A stretch of 64,000 nt of DNA from Mesorhizobium sp. ORS 3324 (GTDB lineage Bacteria > Pseudomonadota > Alphaproteobacteria > Rhizobiales > Rhizobiaceae), in assembly GCA_000824825.2 (NCBI GenBank), contig LM655205.1:1-64000 (forward strand), given 5' to 3'. The notes beneath the pieces were generated by a model that was not told the origin of the DNA, made no database searches, and saw only the letters and a program-made list of their open reading frames with translations. The position numbers were made by a program, and so were the translations under genes. The stretch's first letter is position 1. Every line of letters starts with the position of its first letter. Positions 60,116 to 64,000 of this stretch are shown here, piece after piece.

Positions 60116-60745
60116 CTATGCGGCGTGAGCCACCGATGCCTGAACCCCGTATTCCAGGCAAGAGTCCAAAATCGTGTGCCAAAGGCTGTCGGCGAAGCTG
60201 GTGAAGACGAGCATGTTGAAGACAGCGTTCTCGTCCACACTGCCCGGCTCGCGCCAGAAATTCACCGCAGTATGGTCAACCGCGGTGGTCGCCGCGGCAC
60301 CCGCGGGAAAAACCGAATCATGAAGATCCAGGGACGAGAACTTCGCCAGCGCCTGACGGGCGCCTGATCCGGCAATCCGGATCAGACAGCGTCCGTCTGA
60401 CTGATCGGAGAGTGACGCGACGCCAGCAAAACCCGCCGTCAGCTTGGCAAATTGATCGCCTGTCTGTCGTGCAGAAAGGACCATGAACTGGTCTGGACCT
60501 GACCATATCAAAGTGGCGTTCCGGCCGCTAACGGCTCTGGGGGTATCCGGCGGCTCGACGCTAAACAGTTTCTTGGCGGCCTTGATCGTCTCGGCCACTC
60601 GGCCGCGCCGGGCCATGACCTGAACCAGGCTGACGCCGCGCACTTCCTCGAGAGTGACGCCCACCTGAGTGCCGGCTCCACCGTGGCGACCAGGAACAAG
60701 CGCCTGTTGCAACGGCGATTGGACGTTCCAGGAAAAATCAGCCAC
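60116..60745 (-). CDS. mgdD: N-methylglutamate dehydrogenase subunit D / sarcosine oxidase gamma-like
   Basis: A 209-residue protein of the SoxG/GcvT-related family. GVTLEEVRGVSLVQVMARRG begins the domain and RCLIRIAGSGARQALAKFSS is typical. The start is GTG 60745, overlapping the mgdC stop by eight bases (GTGGCTGA). It is the last subunit of a four-gene heteromeric enzyme. The choice of Mgd over sarcosine oxidase rests on the dimethylamine pathway next door. Confidence 0.7.
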   Translation of the reverse strand: MADFSWNVQSPLQQALVPGRHGGAGTQVGVTLEEVRGVSLVQVMARRGRVAETIKAAKKLFSVEPPDTPRAVSGRNATLIWSGPDQFMVLSARQTGDQFAKLTAGFAGVASLSDQSDGRCLIRIAGSGARQALAKFSSLDLHDSVFPAGAAATTAVDHTAVNFWREPGSVDENAVFNMLVFTSFADSLWHTILDSCLEYGVQASVAHAA

Positions 60746-63700
60746 GCTGGCGTACTCCTTCGGGATCGTAGAAAACAGGGCTGCAGATCTCGGCCTCATA
60801 GTCCTCGTTCCGCAAGGGGTCGTGGATGCGTATGATCTCGCCAGTTCGCTCGCGGCCGCGTTCGACCAGGCCGAGCCCGATCCACTGGTCGAGCATCGGC
60901 GAGAAGCAGACCGATGTGACGTAGCCTTGGTCCGTTTGCGGGCCCGGAATCGCCCCCTTGGGAATGACATGAGCGCCGGAACGCAGACGGCGTGCCTTGT
61001 CGATCGGCTTGATGCCGACCACCACCTGCCGGTTTGGAGCCGTCAAAGCCTCTCGGCCGGCCATCACGCGGCCGATGAAGTCCTTTTTCTTGGACATCAT
61101 CTTGCCGAGGCCGAGGTCATCGGCCGTGGTTGTGCCGTTGAGCTCAGGACCAGCGACGTGCCCCTTCTCGATGCGCATGACGCCGAGCGCTTCTGTGCCG
61201 TAAGGCGTCACGCCATAGGGCTTGCCAGCGATCATCAGGTTCTCGGCCATGGCCGCGCCGTAGCGTGCCGGCACCGAGATCTCGAAGGCCATTTCGCCGG
61301 AGAATGAGATGCGGAACAGGCGAGCGGTCACACCTCCGCGCAGCTTGACCTCCCGGGCGCCCATGAACGGGAAGCCCTCGTTGGTGAGATCCTCCGACGG
61401 ATCGGCCAGAGCCCGCAGCAAATTGCGGGTGTTCGGACCGGCGATAGAGAACTGCGCCCACTGGTCGGTGGCGCTGGTCAGCTGCACATCGAGCTCCGGG
61501 AACAGCACCTGGCGGCAGAATTCGAGGTGCTGCATCACCGGGCCGGCCTTGGCCGTGGTCGTGGTCAGGAAATAGTGGTCCTCGGCCAGCCGCGAGGTCG
61601 TGCCGTCGTCATAGACGATGCCGTCCTCGCGCAGCATCAGCCCGTATCGGGCCTTCCCGACGGCGAGATTGGAGAAGGAGTTGATATAGACGCGATCGAG
61701 GAACACACCTGCGTCGGCGCCGCGGACGTCGACCTTGCCGAGCGTGGAGACGTCGCAGAATCCGACACCGTTTCGCACGGCCAGCACTTCGCGGGTGACC
61801 GTTTCCAACCAGTCTTTCTCGCCGGCGCGCGGATACCATTGTGCGCGCTTCCAGAGGCCGGTGTCGACAAACACTGCACCCTGTTTGGCGGCCCAATGAT
61901 GCGACGGCGTCAGCCGGGTGGCATGAAAATTCTCGTCGCGGTGGTGACCGGCGAAGGCGCCGATGGCGACAGGCGCGTATGGCGGACGGTAGATCGTCGT
62001 GCCGGTTTCCGGGATCGTGCGGCCGGTTGCTTCCGCCATGATGGCGAGGCCGTTGATGTTGGACGTCTTGCCCTGGTCGGTAGCCATGCCGAGCGTCGTG
62101 TAGCGCTTCAGATGCTCGACGCTCTCGAAGCCTTCCCGCTGCGCCAGCGTCACGTCCGATGCGGTAACGTCGTGCTGGAAGTCGACGAAGGCCTTGCCCT
62201 TGCCTTTGACATGCCAGAGCGGCGCGATGGCATAGACCTCATCGTCCGCCTTGGACGCCTCTCCCGGCTTGCCGGCAGCACCGCATTCGGCGGCCGCCCT
62301 GGCACCCGCGCCATGCCCTTCGCGAAGGCAGGCGGAGAGCGAGAGCTCACCATTGGCAGCACCGGCCGTCGCCATCCCCTTCGGCGCGCTGCCCGGGACG
62401 AAGGCCGCGATATCCTCGCGCCAGGTCGGCTTGCCGCGATGGAAGCATGACAGGCCGACATTTGGATTCCACCCTCCCGAAACGGCAAGGCAGTCCGTAT
62501 CGATACGTTGCGTTAGACCATTCTTGTCGTTGGCCACGACGATGCTGCGCACACCGTCAACGCCGCCCTTGACTTCGGATACGACCCCGGCGAGCACGCG
62601 CAGATCGTAAGTATCGACAAGCCTCTGGTATTGCGCCGGCACCTCATGGCGGGGGTCGATTACCGCCACGATGTGGGCGCCGGCCCGCTCGATCGTCTCG
62701 ACGGTGCGCCAGCCATCATCATTGTTGGTAAACAGCGCCACACGCTTACCTGGCAGAGCCGCAAAGCGATTGACATAGGTCCGGACGGCCGATGCCATCA
62801 TCACGCCTGGCCGATCATTGCCAGGGAAGACGATCGGCCGCTCGATCGCGCCGGCGGTCACCACCGACCGCTTGGCAACGATGCGCCAAATCCGCTGCCG
62901 CACCTGATGACGATCCGGCATGGCGACGTTGTCGCTGACGCGCTCGAGCGCGGCGTAGGTCCCGCCATCATAGACGCCGAACAGGGCCGTCCTGGTCATG
63001 ATACGGACGTTGGGCAAAGAAACGAGTTCGCGAGCCGCGCCGCGCAGCCATTCCCTGGCATCCAGGCCGTCGATCTCGCCGCCGTCGCTAAGCAGACGGC
63101 CACCGATCAGCGTATCTTCTTCGACGAGAATGACGCGCGACCCGGCGCGTCCGGCGGCAAGCGCCGCCGACAGGCCCGCGGGACCGGCACCGACCACGAG
63201 CACGTCGCAATGGGCCCAGGCCTTGTCGTAGTGGTCTGGGTCCGGCAATTCGGCGCTCTTGCCGAGGCCTGCAGCGCGGCGGATCATCGGCTCGTAGATC
63301 GACTCCCAGAACTTTGCCGGCCACATGAAGGTCTTGTAGTAGAAGCCGGCGACAAAGATTGGGGCGAACAGCTGGTTGATCGACATGAAGTCGCGACGCA
63401 GCGACGGCCAGCGGTTCTGGCTGTTCGCGATCAATCCGTCATAGAGTTCCTGCGTGGTCGCCCGCGTGTTCGGCTCGCGCCTGGCGCCGGTGCGCATCTC
63501 GACGAGCGCGCTCGGCTCCTCCGAGCCGGCGGTGACGATGCCGCGCGGGCGGTGATACTTGAACGACCGCCCCACGAGCTTGACGCCGTTGGCGACCAGC
63601 GCGGAAGCCAGCGTGTCCCCGGCAAACCCGGTCATGGTCTTGCCGTCGAATGAAAACTGGAGTGGCAACCGGCGGTCGATGATGCCGTCACCGGGCAGCC

Positions 63701-63800
63701 GGTGCGACTGGCTAGCGGGCGTAACCCCTTTGCGGACGTTAGCCTCCATCGGCGCTGTCCTGGCGAGCGGCTCGGATCGCGAATAGCCAGACATGGTCAT
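60738..63800 (-). CDS. mgdC: N-methylglutamate dehydrogenase subunit C / sarcosine oxidase alpha-like
   Basis: A 1020-residue large subunit. N-terminal 2Fe-2S-like domain (RSFKYHRPRGIVTAGSEEPS), a central flavin/NAD region from about residue 200 (DVLVVGAGPAGLSAALAAGR), and a C-terminal GcvT domain (from about 640: CDVSTLGKVDVRGADAGVF). In Mgd it takes N-methylglutamate to glutamate and formaldehyde (to methylene-THF). Its ATG overlaps the upstream SoxD-like stop by four bases. Sarcosine oxidase has the same build, so substrate is inferred from context. Confidence 0.75.
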   Translation of the reverse strand: MTMSGYSRSEPLARTAPMEANVRKGVTPASQSHRLPGDGIIDRRLPLQFSFDGKTMTGFAGDTLASALVANGVKLVGRSFKYHRPRGIVTAGSEEPSALVEMRTGARREPNTRATTQELYDGLIANSQNRWPSLRRDFMSINQLFAPIFVAGFYYKTFMWPAKFWESIYEPMIRRAAGLGKSAELPDPDHYDKAWAHCDVLVVGAGPAGLSAALAAGRAGSRVILVEEDTLIGGRLLSDGGEIDGLDAREWLRGAARELVSLPNVRIMTRTALFGVYDGGTYAALERVSDNVAMPDRHQVRQRIWRIVAKRSVVTAGAIERPIVFPGNDRPGVMMASAVRTYVNRFAALPGKRVALFTNNDDGWRTVETIERAGAHIVAVIDPRHEVPAQYQRLVDTYDLRVLAGVVSEVKGGVDGVRSIVVANDKNGLTQRIDTDCLAVSGGWNPNVGLSCFHRGKPTWREDIAAFVPGSAPKGMATAGAANGELSLSACLREGHGAGARAAAECGAAGKPGEASKADDEVYAIAPLWHVKGKGKAFVDFQHDVTASDVTLAQREGFESVEHLKRYTTLGMATDQGKTSNINGLAIMAEATGRTIPETGTTIYRPPYAPVAIGAFAGHHRDENFHATRLTPSHHWAAKQGAVFVDTGLWKRAQWYPRAGEKDWLETVTREVLAVRNGVGFCDVSTLGKVDVRGADAGVFLDRVYINSFSNLAVGKARYGLMLREDGIVYDDGTTSRLAEDHYFLTTTTAKAGPVMQHLEFCRQVLFPELDVQLTSATDQWAQFSIAGPNTRNLLRALADPSEDLTNEGFPFMGAREVKLRGGVTARLFRISFSGEMAFEISVPARYGAAMAENLMIAGKPYGVTPYGTEALGVMRIEKGHVAGPELNGTTTADDLGLGKMMSKKKDFIGRVMAGREALTAPNRQVVVGIKPIDKARRLRSGAHVIPKGAIPGPQTDQGYVTSVCFSPMLDQWIGLGLVERGRERTGEIIRIHDPLRNEDYEAEICSPVFYDPEGVRQRG

Positions 63801-64000
63801 TCTCCTGCTCGCACCGCCGAGGCGGCACCCGCACCCGGAGCCGCTGTCACGGAAATAAACTCATGGGTGACGGTGTTGCGCTCGGCCACCAGCCAGGAGC
63901 GACAGCCGCCGCCGTGGTACCAATATTCGCGCATGACGCCCGCCACGTTGTCGCGCAGGTAGACGTAGTCGTAGAAGGCATCCTCGACACGCTCGGGGCT
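63797..64000 (-). CDS. mgdB: N-methylglutamate dehydrogenase subunit B / sarcosine oxidase delta-like (partial)
   Basis: 67 residues running out of the window at its 5' end. The sequence AFYDYVYLRDNVAGVMREYW then YHGGGCRSWLVAERNTVTHE is the SoxD signature, with the zinc-binding Cys in GGGCRSW. About 25-30 N-terminal residues are missing compared with the usual length. TGA overlaps the mgdC ATG. The gene order (B, C, D) predicts an mgdA/soxB-like gene just beyond 64000. Confidence 0.8.
   Translation of the reverse strand, partial: SPERVEDAFYDYVYLRDNVAGVMREYWYHGGGCRSWLVAERNTVTHEFISVTAAPGAGAASAVRAGE

Noticed and set aside
59806-60240. A 144-codon open frame on the minus strand
   Set aside because: It crosses the family A repeat and the end of the mgdD-like gene, and no family features are visible.
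38921-64000. Calling the region an integrative element
   Set aside because: No integrase, transfer gene or second tRNA-end repeat is visible. A tRNA edge alone is not enough.
60116-64000. Calling the enzyme heterotetrameric sarcosine oxidase outright
   Set aside because: Structure is the same, but dmm and tdm next door make methylamine, favouring N-methylglutamate dehydrogenase. The missing genes past 64000 would decide.

Overview
The window reads as an alphaproteobacterial chromosome of the Mesorhizobium/Phyllobacteriaceae type. The evidence is a fused anthranilate synthase TrpE(G) behind a 14-codon trp leader ending WWWAR, a cell-cycle block (ctrA, chpT, sciP, an orphan fliJ-like gene, eipA), GC-rich codon use with C or G at third positions, and short dispersed palindromic repeats typical of this group. 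No phage, transposase, integrase, CRISPR array or rRNA was found. One tRNA gene is present.

Region 1 (1-31 kb) is mostly housekeeping and peripheral metabolism. It holds an isochorismatase-fold hydrolase divergent from a GlxA-type regulator with a perfect inverted repeat between them; a DUF4126 membrane protein overlapping a flavin disulfide oxidoreductase; an M14-type deacylase; the attenuated trpL-trpE(G) operon followed by a CDF metal exporter; a secreted protein with a duplicated Cys-containing domain; short-chain dehydrogenases; an AbrB permease; an ATP-grasp/esterase pair of unknown product; leuA with a probable Leu-rich leader peptide; a membrane winged-helix/TPR protein; hydrolases; a glutathionyl-hydroquinone reductase; an SDR plus AMACR-like CoA-transferase plus HugZ-like run; an ArsR regulator; and an rRNA/tRNA methyltransferase.

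Region 2 (29-39 kb) is the cell-cycle core: eipA, chpT, a small receiver protein, ctrA, a fliJ-like gene and sciP, followed by mnmA, a Gfo/Idh/MocA oxidoreductase and tRNA-Met(CAT). Four GANTC methylation sites lie within 77 bp upstream of ctrA. A perfect TTAA-N7-TTAA CtrA box occurs about 20 kb away, just in front of a small membrane-protein gene at 20801.

Region 3 (39-64 kb), directly after the tRNA, is catabolic and looks accessory. First comes an acidic-amino-acid/asparagine module: a four-gene polar amino acid ABC transporter, a LysR regulator, asparaginase and aspartate ammonia-lyase, which together would take asparagine to fumarate and two ammonium ions. Next comes a methylated-amine pathway: tmm oxidises trimethylamine to TMAO, tdm splits TMAO to dimethylamine and formaldehyde, dmmDABC demethylates dimethylamine, and a SoxD/SoxA/SoxG-like set that is probably N-methylglutamate dehydrogenase (mgdBCD, cut by the window end) handles methylamine. 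Associated genes are a GntR/FadR regulator, a GlxA/AraC regulator, a periplasmic-binding-protein-like protein with no export signal, a group II truncated haemoglobin and an APC permease. The half-site AACTGGT is shared by the dmmD and tmm control regions, and at tmm it overlaps a recognisable promoter, which suggests both arms are co-regulated.

The most unusual points are the signal-less binding protein in the amine locus (a candidate cytosolic amine sensor), the shared operator, the haemoglobin inserted behind tdm, the distal CtrA box, and the uncharacterised ATP-grasp/esterase pair.
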